49,110 nucleotides of DNA from Cellulomonas endophytica (GCF_004123805.1 NZ_RWJX01000029.1:1-49110); one strand, 5' to 3'; counted from the first letter of the stretch, positions 7,412-17,109 are shown. Notes: generated by a model not told the origin, from the sequence alone. A program made the numbers and translations.

Positions 7412-8398
7412 ATGACTCGATTCGGCTACACCCTCATGACCGAGCAGTCCGGCCCGCGCGAGCTCGTCCGCTACGCGGTCGCGGCGGAGGAGGTGGGCTT
7501 CGACTTCGAGGTCTCCTCCGACCACTACTTCCCCTGGCTCGACGTCCAGGGCCATGCGTCGTACGCCTGGACCATGCTCGGGGCGGTCGCGCAGGTCACC
7601 TCCCGGGTCGACCTCATGACGTACGTGACCTGCCCGATCCTGCGGTACCACCCCGCGGTGGTGGCCCAGAAGGCCGCCACCCTCGGCCTGCTGAGCGACA
7701 ACCGCTTCACGCTCGGCCTCGGCGCCGGCGAGAACCTCAACGAGCACGTCGTCGGCGAGCGCTGGCCGGCCGTGGGCGAGCGGCACGACATGTTCGAGGA
7801 GGCGGCCCACATCATCCGCGAGCTCCTGTCCGGCGAGCGCCTCACGTACGAGGGCGACCACTTCCGCGTCGACTCCGCGAAGCTGTGGGACCTGCCGGAG
7901 GAGCGCGTCGAGATCGGCATGGCGGTCTCCGGGCCGCAGTCCGTCTCCCGGTTCGCGCCCCTGGCCGACCACCTCATCGCCACGGACCCCGAGAGCGAGC
8001 TCATCGAGCGGTGGCAGTCCGAGCGGCCGGCGGGGACGGGCCCGTCGCGGGCCATCGGGCAGATCCCCATCTGCTGGGGGCCCGACGCGGAGGCCGCCCT
8101 GGCGAAGGCGCACGAGCAGTTCCGCTGGTTCGCGGGCGGCTGGAAGGTCAACGCCGACCTGCCGACGACGGAGGCCTTCGACGCCGCCAGCCAGTACGTG
8201 CGCCCCGAGGACGTCGCGGAGACCATCCCGTGCGGCCCGGACCTCGACGCGATCGTGGAGGCCGTCCAGCCCTACTGGGAGGCCGGGTTCACCGACATCG
8301 CCCTCGTCCAGGTCGGCGACGAGGGTCAGTCGCAGTTCCTCGAGACGGCGGCGGGGCCGCTGCTGGAGAAGCTGCGCGCGGCGGCGCCCACGTCCTGA
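7412..8398 (+). CDS. LLM-class F420-dependent oxidoreductase, glucose-6-phosphate-dehydrogenase-like
   Basis: 328 residues. The sequence closely follows the F420-dependent glucose-6-phosphate dehydrogenase (FGD) family: VSSDHYFPW contains His38 and Trp42, equivalents of the FGD active-site His40 and Trp44, and GAGENLNEHV holds the glutamate that matches FGD Glu109. The TIM barrel is complete, ending with an ALVQVGDEG strand. FGD reduces F420 and so feeds other F420 enzymes such as the LLM protein 2 kb away. Several relatives act on other substrates, so a glucose-6-phosphate role is likely but not proven. It is divergent from the diguanylate cyclase and followed by a strong hairpin. Confidence 0.85.
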   Translation: MTRFGYTLMTEQSGPRELVRYAVAAEEVGFDFEVSSDHYFPWLDVQGHASYAWTMLGAVAQVTSRVDLMTYVTCPILRYHPAVVAQKAATLGLLSDNRFTLGLGAGENLNEHVVGERWPAVGERHDMFEEAAHIIRELLSGERLTYEGDHFRVDSAKLWDLPEERVEIGMAVSGPQSVSRFAPLADHLIATDPESELIERWQSERPAGTGPSRAIGQIPICWGPDAEAALAKAHEQFRWFAGGWKVNADLPTTEAFDAASQYVRPEDVAETIPCGPDLDAIVEAVQPYWEAGFTDIALVQVGDEGQSQFLETAAGPLLEKLRAAAPTS

Positions 8399-8403
8399 GG
8401 GGC

Positions 8404-8444
8404 CCCCGGCCGCCCGCGCGCGGCGCACCAGGCGCCGGCCGGGG
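8404..8444 (+). terminator. Hairpin downstream of the F420 enzyme gene
   Basis: Perfect 9-base arms CCCCGGCCG (8404-8412) and CGGCCGGGG (8436-8444) enclose a 23-base GC-rich loop that can fold further. There is no U-tract, as is usual in this GC range. Confidence 0.5.
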
Positions 8445-8532
8445 TCTCCCGTCGCCCGACGAGGGGCCCCGGGGGCGTCCCGGTCGCCGCAGACGGACGG
8501 GGGCACGGCGTACGGGTCGCCGCAGGCGTGGT

Positions 8533-8546
8533 TTCGGGTGCCCGAA
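8533..8546. promoter_or_regulatory. 14-bp dyad upstream of the MbfA-like iron gene; candidate operator
   Basis: TTCGGG-TG-CCCGAA, perfect 6-base arms, in a locally AT-richer patch (followed by TTCATCCC). It is centred about 57 bases before the start codon and about 48 bases before the proposed -10. A two-base spacer is too short for an RNA hairpin, which favours a protein-binding site. Confidence 0.35.
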
Positions 8547-8584
8547 TTCATCCCATGGGCGTGACCCGGCGCCGCGACGCGTGC

Positions 8585-8590
8585 CACGAT
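8585..8590 (+). promoter_or_regulatory. -10-like hexamer of the VIT1/ferritin-like gene, leaderless
   Basis: CACGAT, six bases before the ATG. Compare CAGGAT plus CGACCC before pgm; both are xAxxAT followed by CGACxC. Confidence 0.4.
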
Positions 8591-8596
8591 CGACGC

Positions 8597-9832
8597 ATGA
8601 CCACCCCTCCGGCCGGCAGCCGCATGCCCGCGGGCGCCCCCGCGGCGCCGCCGCCGACCCTCCCGGCGTCGTCCGGACCGGCCCCGGCCCCGGCCTCGTC
8701 CTCGGCCCCGTCCTCGGTCCCGTCCTCCCGGCGTGTCGACGAGGCCCGCCGGGCGCCCACGGCCGCCCAGGTGCGCCGCTGGCGCCGGAGCCTGGCCGAC
8801 GAGCGCGCCGAGGCCGCCGTCTACCGCGACCTGGCCGCCCGCCGGACGGGCGAGGAGCGGGACATCCTCCTCGCCCTCGCCGAGGCCGAGGGGCGCCACG
8901 AGCAGCACTGGCTCGACCTGCTCGGCGCGGACGTCGGCCGCCCCCTGCCCGGCGACCTGCGCAGCCGCCTCCTCGGCGTGCTGGCCCGTCGCTTCGGCGG
9001 CGTCTTCGTGCTCGCCCTGGCCCAGCGGGCCGAGGCCCGCTCGGGCTACGCCCAGGACGAGGACGCGACCCCGCGGATGGCGGCCGACGAGCGCATCCAC
9101 GAGGAGGTCGTGCGCGGCCTGGCCGAGCGCGGCCGCAACCGGATGTCCGGCACGTTCCGGGCCGCCGTCTTCGGCGCCAACGACGGCCTCGTGAGCAACC
9201 TCGCCCTCGTGCTCGGTGTCGGCGCGAGCGGCGTCGCGCCGTCCGTGGTCCTCCTCACGGGGCTGGCCGGCCTGCTCGCCGGCGCCCTGTCCATGGCGGC
9301 GGGGGAGTACGTGTCCGTGCGCTCGCAGCGCGAGCTCCTCGACGCCTCGCAGCCGGGCCCCCACGCCCGTGCCGCCCTCGACCACCTCGACGTCGACGCG
9401 AACGAGCTCGCCCTCGTCTACCGGGCGCGCGGCATGGGCGCCGACGAGGCGGACGAGCGCGCCCGGCGCGTGCTCGGGGCGCTCGCCGTCGGCGACCCGC
9501 GCCGGCCCGCCTCCGGCCTGAGCCCCTCGTCGGACGACGGCCAGCACGAGACCGTCGGCACCGCGCTGCACGCCGCGGTCGCGAGCTTCGCCTTCTTCGC
9601 CTCGGGCGCGGCGATCCCCGTGCTGCCCTACCTCCTCGGCGCCGAGGGGCTCGCGGCCGTGGTGTGGGCCGCGGCGCTCGTCGGGGTGGCGCTGCTCGGC
9701 ACGGGCGCCGTCGTCGGGCTGCTGTCGGGCGGGCCGCCCCTGCGCCGCGCGCTGCGCCAGCTGGCCATCGGCTTCGGCGCCGCCGCCGTCACCTACGTGC
9801 TCGGCGCGGCGTTCGGGGCGAGCGGGATCTGA
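8597..9832 (+). CDS. Membrane-bound ferritin-like/VIT1 iron transporter (MbfA-like)
   Basis: 411 residues in two parts. After a Pro/Ser/Ala-rich N-terminal tail (1-45), a four-helix ferritin-like domain (about 55-185) supplies di-iron ligands: EAAVY, EGRHEQHW and ERIHEEV. The C-terminal part (190-411) is a VIT1/CCC1 transporter: GANDGLVSNLALVLGVG, then LSMAAGEYVSVRSQ in the first two helices and three more hydrophobic helices. The same fusion is known as MbfA in alpha-proteobacteria, where it exports iron and protects against iron and peroxide stress. Here it should sit in the inner membrane with the ferritin domain in the cytosol. It is monocistronic, with a dyad upstream that could be an iron-responsive operator. 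Confidence 0.88.
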   Translation: MTTPPAGSRMPAGAPAAPPPTLPASSGPAPAPASSSAPSSVPSSRRVDEARRAPTAAQVRRWRRSLADERAEAAVYRDLAARRTGEERDILLALAEAEGRHEQHWLDLLGADVGRPLPGDLRSRLLGVLARRFGGVFVLALAQRAEARSGYAQDEDATPRMAADERIHEEVVRGLAERGRNRMSGTFRAAVFGANDGLVSNLALVLGVGASGVAPSVVLLTGLAGLLAGALSMAAGEYVSVRSQRELLDASQPGPHARAALDHLDVDANELALVYRARGMGADEADERARRVLGALAVGDPRRPASGLSPSSDDGQHETVGTALHAAVASFAFFASGAAIPVLPYLLGAEGLAAVVWAAALVGVALLGTGAVVGLLSGGPPLRRALRQLAIGFGAAAVTYVLGAAFGASGI

Positions 9833-9869
9833 GGGGCCCCCTCGTCGCGCGGGCCGGGCCGCCGCTGCC

Positions 9870-9875
9870 TAGGCT
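9870..9875 (+). promoter_or_regulatory. -10 hexamer of the YtxH-like gene
   Basis: TAGGCT, 67 bases before the ATG. The gene also has a strong ribosome site, GGAGGAGGG at 9930-9938, so it is not leaderless. Confidence 0.5.
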
Positions 9876-9942
9876 CGCAGGGCGCCACACCACGACGCCG
9901 GGCCCCGCGGCCCGGCGCCCCACCGCGCCGGAGGAGGGCTCC

Positions 9943-10350
9943 ATGAAGGGCAGGATCGGGTTCGTGCTCGGTGCCGGGGTCGGCTACGTGCTCGGCACGC
10001 GCGCCGGACGCCAGCAGTTCGACCGCATCAAGCACGGCGCCACGGGGGTCTGGAACCACCCGAAGGTCCAGGGCGTCGTGCACGACGCCGAGAGCCAGGT
10101 GCAGTCGTTCGCGAAGGACCGGGGCACCGCCCTGAAGGACAAGGCCGTCGGCGTCGCCAAGCAGGCGCTCCAGGGCGAGAAGGGCTCCGACCTGCCCGAC
10201 GGACCGGTCCCGCCGGTCACCGCCGTGCCGCCGACGTCCGCGACGACGACCCCGTCGACCGCCGTCCCCACGAGCACGGACGACGGCCCCGCGTACGGCG
10301 CCGGCAGCGGCACGAGCGGCCCCGCGGGCCCCGCCTCGAACCGGCCGTAG
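9943..10350 (+). CDS. YtxH-like small membrane-anchored protein
   Basis: 135 residues. It begins with the glycine-rich hydrophobic stretch GRIGFVLGAGVGYVLGTRAGR, characteristic of YtxH-type proteins, followed by an amphipathic region with HDAESQVQSFAKDRGTALKD and a Thr/Pro/Ser-rich, probably disordered tail from about residue 85. Family members are small general-stress or envelope-associated proteins with no known reaction. The strong GGAGGAGGG ribosome site predicts high expression. A hairpin follows directly, so it is a single-gene unit. Confidence 0.75.
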   Translation: MKGRIGFVLGAGVGYVLGTRAGRQQFDRIKHGATGVWNHPKVQGVVHDAESQVQSFAKDRGTALKDKAVGVAKQALQGEKGSDLPDGPVPPVTAVPPTSATTTPSTAVPTSTDDGPAYGAGSGTSGPAGPASNRP

Positions 10351-10373
10351 CCCCCGGCACCCCCCGCACGACC

Positions 10374-10405
10374 ACGACGCCCCCGTCCCCCGGCGGGGGC
10401 GTCGT
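10374..10405 (+). terminator. Strong hairpin after the YtxH-like gene
   Basis: Perfect 12-base arms ACGACGCCCCCG (10374-10385) and CGGGGGCGTCGT (10394-10405) with an 8-base loop, 24 bases after the stop codon. Confidence 0.7.
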
Positions 10406-10430
10406 CGTGCTGCGTGCCCGTGCTGCGCCC

Positions 10431-10481
10431 CCGTGATCCGCCGCCGTGATCCGCCGCCGTGATCCGCCGCCGTGATCCGCC
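10431..10481. repeat. 13-bp tandem repeat, about four copies
   Basis: The unit CCGTGATCCGCCG occurs four times in a row; the last copy lacks its final base. It lies in the intergenic stretch between the terminator and the promoter of the type VII-like cassette. Confidence 0.85.
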
Positions 10482-10557
10482 CCGTGCGGCGCGCCCCTGC
10501 CCGGCGTCCCGGGTCCGTCGTCCACAGGGCGTCCGACGCGCACCGGCCCGGCCGCCC

Positions 10558-10563
10558 TACGGT
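10558..10563 (+). promoter_or_regulatory. -10 hexamer of the type VII-like three-gene cassette
   Basis: TACGGT, 75 bases before the first ATG. It gives a leader of about 70 bases that contains purine-rich ribosome sequence near 10617-10631. Confidence 0.5.
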
Positions 10564-10638
10564 CGGCGCTCGCCGGGGCGGACCCGGCCCCGGACGCCGC
10601 GGCGGCGCCGGGCGAGGGAGCGAGGGGCGGGCGTCGTC

Positions 10639-10935
10639 ATGGGCGGTGCGGACGGGCTGCGGGTGGACACGGCGGCGCTCGAGGCGACGGCGGCGCTGCT
10701 CGAGCGCCTCGCCGGCCTCCCCGTGGCCACGCCGGCCTCCGACCTGCCGTCGGCGGTGGGGCACGCGGCGCTCGCCCGGGGTGCGGTGACGTTCCTGGGG
10801 GCGCACGCCGTGGCGGCGCGGGGCGCGGGCGAGGACCTCGCCGGCCTGGCAGCGGCATTCCGGCGGGTCGCGGACGCCTTCGCCTCGACCGACGCCCACC
10901 TCGCCACGGCGCTCGCCGGCCCGGTGGCGCTGTGA
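10639..10935 (+). CDS. EspC/WXG100-like small helical protein, probable type VII secretion substrate
   Basis: 98 residues, almost all predicted helix. The N-terminus (LRVDTAALEATAALLERLAGL) and the C-terminal AAAFRRVADAFASTDAHLA fit the EspC-like ESX substrate pattern, in which an aromatic-xxx-Asp (here FASTD) near the end resembles the YxxxD/E secretion signal. There is no WXG tripeptide. Its stop codon overlaps the next start (GTGA), so the two products should be made together, as ESX pairs are. No ESX ATPase or membrane core gene is in the window. Function as a secreted partner protein is inferred. Confidence 0.6.
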   Translation: MGGADGLRVDTAALEATAALLERLAGLPVATPASDLPSAVGHAALARGAVTFLGAHAVAARGAGEDLAGLAAAFRRVADAFASTDAHLATALAGPVAL

Positions 10936-12410
10936 GGCCGGCGGCCTCCTGGGCCCCGCTCGCGCTGGAGGACCCGGTGCCCGGCCGCCCCGCGGAGGTG
11001 GCGGAGGGGGCGCGCGCCGTCGCGGCAGCGGCGGACGCTCTCCTCGAGGTCGTGGGGGCCCTGCGGACGGTGGCCGCCACGGGCCGCGCCCGCAGCCTCG
11101 AGGCCCTGGACGCGAGGACCCTGGCGCTCGCGACCGCTCTGGAGGGCGTCGGCGGCCGGGCCCGGGCGGCGGGGCAGGCCCTCGTCACCTACGCCGAGGG
11201 CCTGTCCGCCGCGCAGGACGCGGCCGCGACGCTGCTGGAGGACGCCCGGGCGGCGGCGCACGCCCTCGACGGCGCCTCCGACGACGCGTCCTTCTGGTGG
11301 GCGCGCGCCGCGGCCGCGGCGGACGGCGGCGACCCCGCGGCGCTCGCCCACGAGGAGCGGGCGACCGCCGCCGGGTTCGAGGCCGCCGCCGCGGAGGACC
11401 GCCTGGTCGCCGCCCGCGCCGGGCTCCGTGCCGTCACCGCGCGGCGGGACGCGGCGGCCGAGGCCGCTCTCGCGGTCCTGGACCCGGGGGCGGACGGGCG
11501 CGGCGCGGTCCTCGGCGCCGTCGTGCTCGGGGCCGCGGCGGCCTCGCTCGCGTGGGCCCACCTGGCGCCGCTCCTGGCCGCCGGGCTGGACGCCCTCGGG
11601 GCGGCCGTCGCGCCGGTGGTCGACGCGGTGGCCGAGGCCCTCTCGTGGTTGTGGGAGCACCTCGAGCAGATCGCGGACGTCGTGGGGTTCCTGGCGCTGC
11701 TGCTCGCGTGGGTGCCGAGCATCGGCCCGGCGCTGGGGGCCCTCGCCACGGTCCTGGCGGTGGTGGTCCTCGTGAAGCACCTCGTGCAGGTCGCCCGCGG
11801 TGAGCAGGGTGCCGGCATCCTGGCGTCGGACGTCCTCGGGGTGGTGACCTTCGGGACGGCCCGGGCGGCCGGTGCGGTCGTGCGCGTGAGCGCCGGCACG
11901 GGTGGCCTGCGCGGCGGAGGGGCCGCGGTCCGGGCCGCGCTGTCGCCCGCCGGGCTCGTGCGGGAGTGGCGGGCGGACACCGCCGCCGGCCTGCGCGCGC
12001 TCGTGGACCCGCAGACCCTGCCGAGGGCCGGCGCCGCCCTCGCGGAGGCGGGCCGGTCGCCGCTGTCCTTCGCCGCGCGGGTGCTCGGGGCCACGCCCGA
12101 CGAGGTGCAGCACCTGCGGGCCCTGGGGGCGGTCGCCCGGGACCCCGCGGGCGCCGCTGCGGCGGCGGGCGAGCTCCTCACGCCCTCGCGCGCGCTGGCC
12201 GCGGGTGCGAGCACCGTCTGGACCGGCGCCCAGGTGACGGAGGCGGTGCAGACGGTCCGGGCGGTGGCCGGGCTCGCCGCCCCCGACCCGGCCCCGACCG
12301 CCCCCGCCGGCGCCCCGCCGCTCGCGCCGCCGCCGACGCCGGGGGTGCCGCACCCGCTCGCGCCCGTGAACCCGCTGCTGCCGGCCGGCGCCGGGGGGGC
12401 CGGACGATGA
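10932..12410 (+). CDS. Large Ala-rich protein with type VII signal-like helical domain and hydrophobic core, unknown function
   Basis: 492 residues. The N-terminal about 100 residues resemble the helical signal domain of putative type VII-secreted proteins (DPVPGRPAEVAEGARAVA, then GQALVTYAEGLSAAQDAA). A long coiled region follows (to about 190), containing SFWWARAAA. Hydrophobic segments lie at about 195-230 and 245-285 (SWLWEHLEQIADVVGFLALL and PALGALATVLAVVVLVKHLV). This arrangement occurs in the middle of polymorphic toxins, but no toxin domain follows; the end is Pro-rich (PPLAPPPTPGVPHPLAP). Start GTG overlaps the upstream stop, and its own stop overlaps the next ATG. I do not recognise a named family over the full length. 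Confidence 0.6.
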   Translation: MRPAASWAPLALEDPVPGRPAEVAEGARAVAAAADALLEVVGALRTVAATGRARSLEALDARTLALATALEGVGGRARAAGQALVTYAEGLSAAQDAAATLLEDARAAAHALDGASDDASFWWARAAAAADGGDPAALAHEERATAAGFEAAAAEDRLVAARAGLRAVTARRDAAAEAALAVLDPGADGRGAVLGAVVLGAAAASLAWAHLAPLLAAGLDALGAAVAPVVDAVAEALSWLWEHLEQIADVVGFLALLLAWVPSIGPALGALATVLAVVVLVKHLVQVARGEQGAGILASDVLGVVTFGTARAAGAVVRVSAGTGGLRGGGAAVRAALSPAGLVREWRADTAAGLRALVDPQTLPRAGAALAEAGRSPLSFAARVLGATPDEVQHLRALGAVARDPAGAAAAAGELLTPSRALAAGASTVWTGAQVTEAVQTVRAVAGLAAPDPAPTAPAGAPPLAPPPTPGVPHPLAPVNPLLPAGAGGAGR

Positions 12411-13198
12411 GCCTCGCGCTGCGGCTGCCCGCCGACTGGGCGGTGGTGCCCCTGACGGACCCGCGGGAGCGGCGCGCGGGGGTGGCCCGGGCCGTCGAGC
12501 GGACCTGGCGCGGCGGGCGGCCGGCGCCGTCGGTCCGGCGCGAGCACGCGCGTCTGCTCGCCGCCACGGCGGAGGAGGTCGCCGCGCACGGGGGCTGGCT
12601 GCTGGCGCTCGTGGCGGTCCCGGTGCCCGCGGCCGCGCGTGCGGACCGACGGGCGGGAGCCCGCGCCGGCACGGTGTCCGCGGTGCTCACCGCCCACCGC
12701 CTGCCCGGCCCCGGCGGCCCGGGCGTGGTCGAGGCGCTCGCCCGGGCGGGCGGGCCGTCCGCGGCGCGGCGCCCCGGTCCTGCCGGGGAGGTCTGGACGA
12801 CCGTCGACGTCCGCCCGTCGCGCGGCGCGGGCGCCCCCACCGGGTGCGATCCCGACCCCGCCGACCCCGGGCGCGTCGGCGCGCTCGCTCCCGTCGCCGG
12901 TCCGGGCGCCGGGCACCTGCCCGGCCCGGCGTGCGGTCCTGACGGGTACGACCCGGGCCCGGTGCTCGTCGTGCGGCAGTGGCTCGACGACGGGGCGGGC
13001 GGGCCCGTGCTCGTCGCGCTCGAGAGCGTCCACACGGAGCTGCGGCCGGCGCTCGTGGCGCTCGCGGAGGCGGTCGTCGACGCGGCCGAGCTCGTGCCGG
13101 ACGACCTGCGCGCCGGGCTGGCGGAGCACGGGTCCGAGCACAGGTCCGAGCGCGGGTCCGACCTCCGGTCGGGGCACCGCGCGGGAGCGGCGCCGTGA
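12407..13198 (+). CDS. Cytosolic partner protein of the type VII-like cassette, unknown function
   Basis: 263 residues, coupled to the previous gene by an ATGA overlap. It begins with LRLPADWAVVPLTDPRERRAG, a pattern I associate with proteins encoded beside WXG100-type substrates in actinomycetes. It has no signal peptide or clear membrane helix. The middle is Gly/Pro-rich; the conserved-looking ends are the N-terminus and VLVVRQWLDDG followed by ALESVHTELRPALVALAEAVV. A short repeat (GSEHRSERGSDLRSG) lies at the C-terminus. A chaperone or immunity-like role is inferred only from position; no family is assigned. Confidence 0.55.
   Translation: MSLALRLPADWAVVPLTDPRERRAGVARAVERTWRGGRPAPSVRREHARLLAATAEEVAAHGGWLLALVAVPVPAAARADRRAGARAGTVSAVLTAHRLPGPGGPGVVEALARAGGPSAARRPGPAGEVWTTVDVRPSRGAGAPTGCDPDPADPGRVGALAPVAGPGAGHLPGPACGPDGYDPGPVLVVRQWLDDGAGGPVLVALESVHTELRPALVALAEAVVDAAELVPDDLRAGLAEHGSEHRSERGSDLRSGHRAGAAP
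13130..13177. repeat. Imperfect 12-bp tandem repeat at the 3' end of the cassette's third gene
   Basis: Four units: GGGTCCGAGCAC, AGGTCCGAGCGC, GGGTCCGACCTC, CGGTCGGGGCAC. Being a multiple of three, it encodes a charged four-residue repeat without shifting the frame. Confidence 0.65.
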
Positions 13199-13218
13199 GC
13201 CTCCCCGCGGCGTCCGGG

Positions 13219-14457
13219 TCAGACGGGGTCGACCACGCGGGTCGTCGTGCCGGCACGGCGCAGCACGGGGCCGGCGCCGAGCGCGGCGGCCACCGCCAGG
13301 ACACCCGCGACGACCACCACGAGGAAGCCGCCGTGCGCGCCGACGGCGTCGATCCGGGCACCGGCGACCGCCGACCCCAGCGCCACGCCCGCGCCGAGCG
13401 CGGTGCTGATCCAGGCGAGCCCCTCCGTGAGCTGCCCGGGCGGCACCGCGGCCTGCACGAGCGTGTTGCCGTTGATGAGCGTCGGCGCGATCGACAGCCC
13501 GGCGAGGAAGAGGACGACGGCCAGCAGCGGGAGGGAGCCGACGACGGCCAGCGGGCACACCGCCAGGCCCAGGACGACCATGCCGGTGGCGAAGCGCTGG
13601 CCGACGGGGCGCGTCCACTGCCGCGTCCCGTACACGAGCCCGGCGACGAGCGACCCCCCGGCGAAGACGGCGAGCACCACGCCCGCGGCCCACGGGGCGC
13701 CCTCCTCCTCCGCGAAGGCCACCGTCGCGACGTCGATCGCCCCGAAGATCGCGCCCATGGCGACGAACACGGCGACGGTGACCGCGACGGCCGGCACCCG
13801 CAGGACGGAGGCGTGGCGAGCGGTCCCGGTGCCGCCCGGCCCGGCGGCGTGCGGCGCCGGCTCCGAGGCCCGCAGCGCGAGGAACGTCCAGCCGCCGACG
13901 GCCAGGGACAGCAGCGCCACGACGAGACCGGCCACGGGGTGCACGGTGGTGGCCAGCACGGTGGCCAGCACCGGGCCGACGACGAAGACCGCCTCGTCGA
14001 GCACGGACTCCAGGGAGTAGGCGGAGTGCAGGCCCCGGGCGTCGTCGCGGAGGAGGGCGCTCCACCGGGCGCGCGAGAGCGAGCCGTAGGAGCCGATCGT
14101 CGCGCCCGCGAGCACCGCCGGCGCGAAGAGGGCGGCCGCCGGCCAGCCCAGGGCCGCGGCGAGGGCCACGAGCGCGAGCCCGAGCACCGCCACGGCCAGC
14201 GCCGGCCGCATGACCCTGCGTTGCCCGTACCGGTCGACCATCCGGGCCAGCTGCGGGGAGCAGACGGCCTGCGTGATGACGAAGACCGCCGAGACCTGCC
14301 CCGCGAGCGCGTAGGAGCCGGTGAGCTGGGCCACCGCGAGCACCATGCCGATGCCCGCGGTGGACATCGGCAGTCGGGCGAGCGTGCTGGTCGCGACGAA
14401 CGCCGGGGCTCCGGGGCGGGCGAGGACGTCGCGGTAGGGCTGCAGCACGTGCCTCAT
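13219..14457 (-). CDS. MFS transporter
   Basis: 412 residues with about twelve hydrophobic helices in two halves. The loop after helix 2 has RMVDRYGQRRVM, a form of the MFS signature between helices 2 and 3. The second half starts near VAVTVAVFVAMGAIFG after a soluble central loop rich in Pro and Gly. The first half carries YSLESVLDEAVFVVGP, common in multidrug-exporter-like MFS proteins; the substrate is unknown. GGGAGG directly abuts the annotated ATG, so translation may begin at the GTG nine bases in, which has better spacing. It is convergent with the type VII-like cassette. Confidence 0.85.
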   Translation of the reverse strand: MRHVLQPYRDVLARPGAPAFVATSTLARLPMSTAGIGMVLAVAQLTGSYALAGQVSAVFVITQAVCSPQLARMVDRYGQRRVMRPALAVAVLGLALVALAAALGWPAAALFAPAVLAGATIGSYGSLSRARWSALLRDDARGLHSAYSLESVLDEAVFVVGPVLATVLATTVHPVAGLVVALLSLAVGGWTFLALRASEPAPHAAGPGGTGTARHASVLRVPAVAVTVAVFVAMGAIFGAIDVATVAFAEEEGAPWAAGVVLAVFAGGSLVAGLVYGTRQWTRPVGQRFATGMVVLGLAVCPLAVVGSLPLLAVVLFLAGLSIAPTLINGNTLVQAAVPPGQLTEGLAWISTALGAGVALGSAVAGARIDAVGAHGGFLVVVVAGVLAVAAALGAGPVLRRAGTTTRVVDPV

Positions 14458-14502
14458 CCTCCCACCCGGGTCGAGGGCTTTCCCCCGCCCGGCCCGGAGG
14501 GC

Positions 14503-16182
<1,680 letters not shown>

Positions 16183-16188
16183 GGGTCG

Positions 16189-16194
16189 ATCCTG
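16189..16194 (-). promoter_or_regulatory. -10-like hexamer of pgm, leaderless
   Basis: CAGGAT on the minus strand with a CGACCC spacer to the ATG. No Shine-Dalgarno sequence. Confidence 0.4.
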
Positions 16195-16222
16195 GCCCAC
16201 CGGCACCCCTGCGCGCAGCCGG

Positions 16223-16228
16223 TAGCCT
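16223..16228 (+). promoter_or_regulatory. -10 hexamer of the DUF5926 gene, leaderless
   Basis: TAGCCT with a six-base spacer to GTG 16235. Confidence 0.6.
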
Positions 16229-16234
16229 GCGCGG

Positions 16235-17059
16235 GTGCCTGCGAACACCGACCTCGTCCTGCGCCCCTTCGAGGGCCTGCCGTCCGAGACCGACTGGGTC
16301 GCGTTCAAGGAGCTCGTGCCGGCCGGCACGGGACGCGCCCGGACCACGGCCGAGCACGGGTCCCGCGACGTCGTCGTCACGACGGTCCTGCCCGAGGGGT
16401 GGCGCGCCCTCCACCGCGCCGACGGCGTCGTGCTGCTCGCGCTGCAGACCCTCGGCGCCGGCTCCGGGGACGCCAGCCGGGACGCCGCCGCGGCCCTGCT
16501 GCAGGCGCTGCAGGTGGAGCCGGGCACGCCGGTGACGGCCGGGACGCTCGTCGGCCCCGGCCCCCGGCTGCAGGACGTGCTCGACCTCGCGGTGCCGTTC
16601 GAGGCGCAGGTCGAGACGTCCTTCGCCTACTGGCTCGACCCCGCCGCGGAGCGCACGCCCGACCTGGAGAAGGCGCTCGAGGAGGCCGACGCCGGCATCC
16701 TGCCCACGGAGCGCCTCGTCGCCGCGGAGTCGGCGTACTGGGTCCGCATGGGCGCCAAGGAGTTCCTGCGGTGGGTGCAGCCGCAGGACGAGCAGACGGT
16801 GCTCGACGGCCTCGCCCGGCTGCACGCGCGCCGCGAGTCGGGCTTCGAGGGCTCGAAGTTCATCGGGTACTTCCGGGCCGCCGGCCTCGTCGTCCCCGTC
16901 TGGGAGCTGGCGCGCGGGTCCGAGGCCGAGGACGTCGAGGCGCCCTTCGCCGCCTTCGGGCCGCGCTTCGCCGCCGCCCTGGAGGACACGGCGCCCCTGG
17001 ACGCGAACGCCCGGCGTGCGCGGGCCGGGCTCGTCGCCCGGCAGGTGACCCTGCGCTGA
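16235..17059 (+). CDS. DUF5926 family protein
   Basis: 274 residues, begun by a leaderless GTG. The whole length follows the DUF5926 pattern widespread in actinobacteria: LRPFEGLPSETDWVAFKELV at the N-terminus, LPEGWRALHRADGVVLLALQ, FAYWLDP near the middle, and SKFIGYFRAAGLVVPVWEL toward the end. It looks soluble. Some relatives carry an N-terminal SEC-C metal-binding motif; this one does not. No reaction is known. It leads a same-strand run with the glycosyltransferase, but a hairpin separates them. Confidence 0.85.
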   Translation: MPANTDLVLRPFEGLPSETDWVAFKELVPAGTGRARTTAEHGSRDVVVTTVLPEGWRALHRADGVVLLALQTLGAGSGDASRDAAAALLQALQVEPGTPVTAGTLVGPGPRLQDVLDLAVPFEAQVETSFAYWLDPAAERTPDLEKALEEADAGILPTERLVAAESAYWVRMGAKEFLRWVQPQDEQTVLDGLARLHARRESGFEGSKFIGYFRAAGLVVPVWELARGSEAEDVEAPFAAFGPRFAAALEDTAPLDANARRARAGLVARQVTLR

Positions 17060-17088
17060 CGCGGTGACGCCGGGGCGTCGAGGCGCCG

Positions 17089-17109
17089 CCGTCCGGTCCC
17101 TCCGGACGG
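17089..17109 (+). terminator. Hairpin after the DUF5926 gene
   Basis: Perfect 8-base arms CCGTCCGG and CCGGACGG around a 5-base loop, 30 bases after the stop. Confidence 0.6.

Noticed and set aside
10431..10481. CRISPR array
   Set aside because: Units are 13 bp in direct tandem without spacers, and no cas gene is present.
10639..13198. Complete type VII (ESX) secretion system
   Set aside because: Only substrate-like genes are present; no EccC-type ATPase, EccB/D/E or mycosin is encoded in the window.
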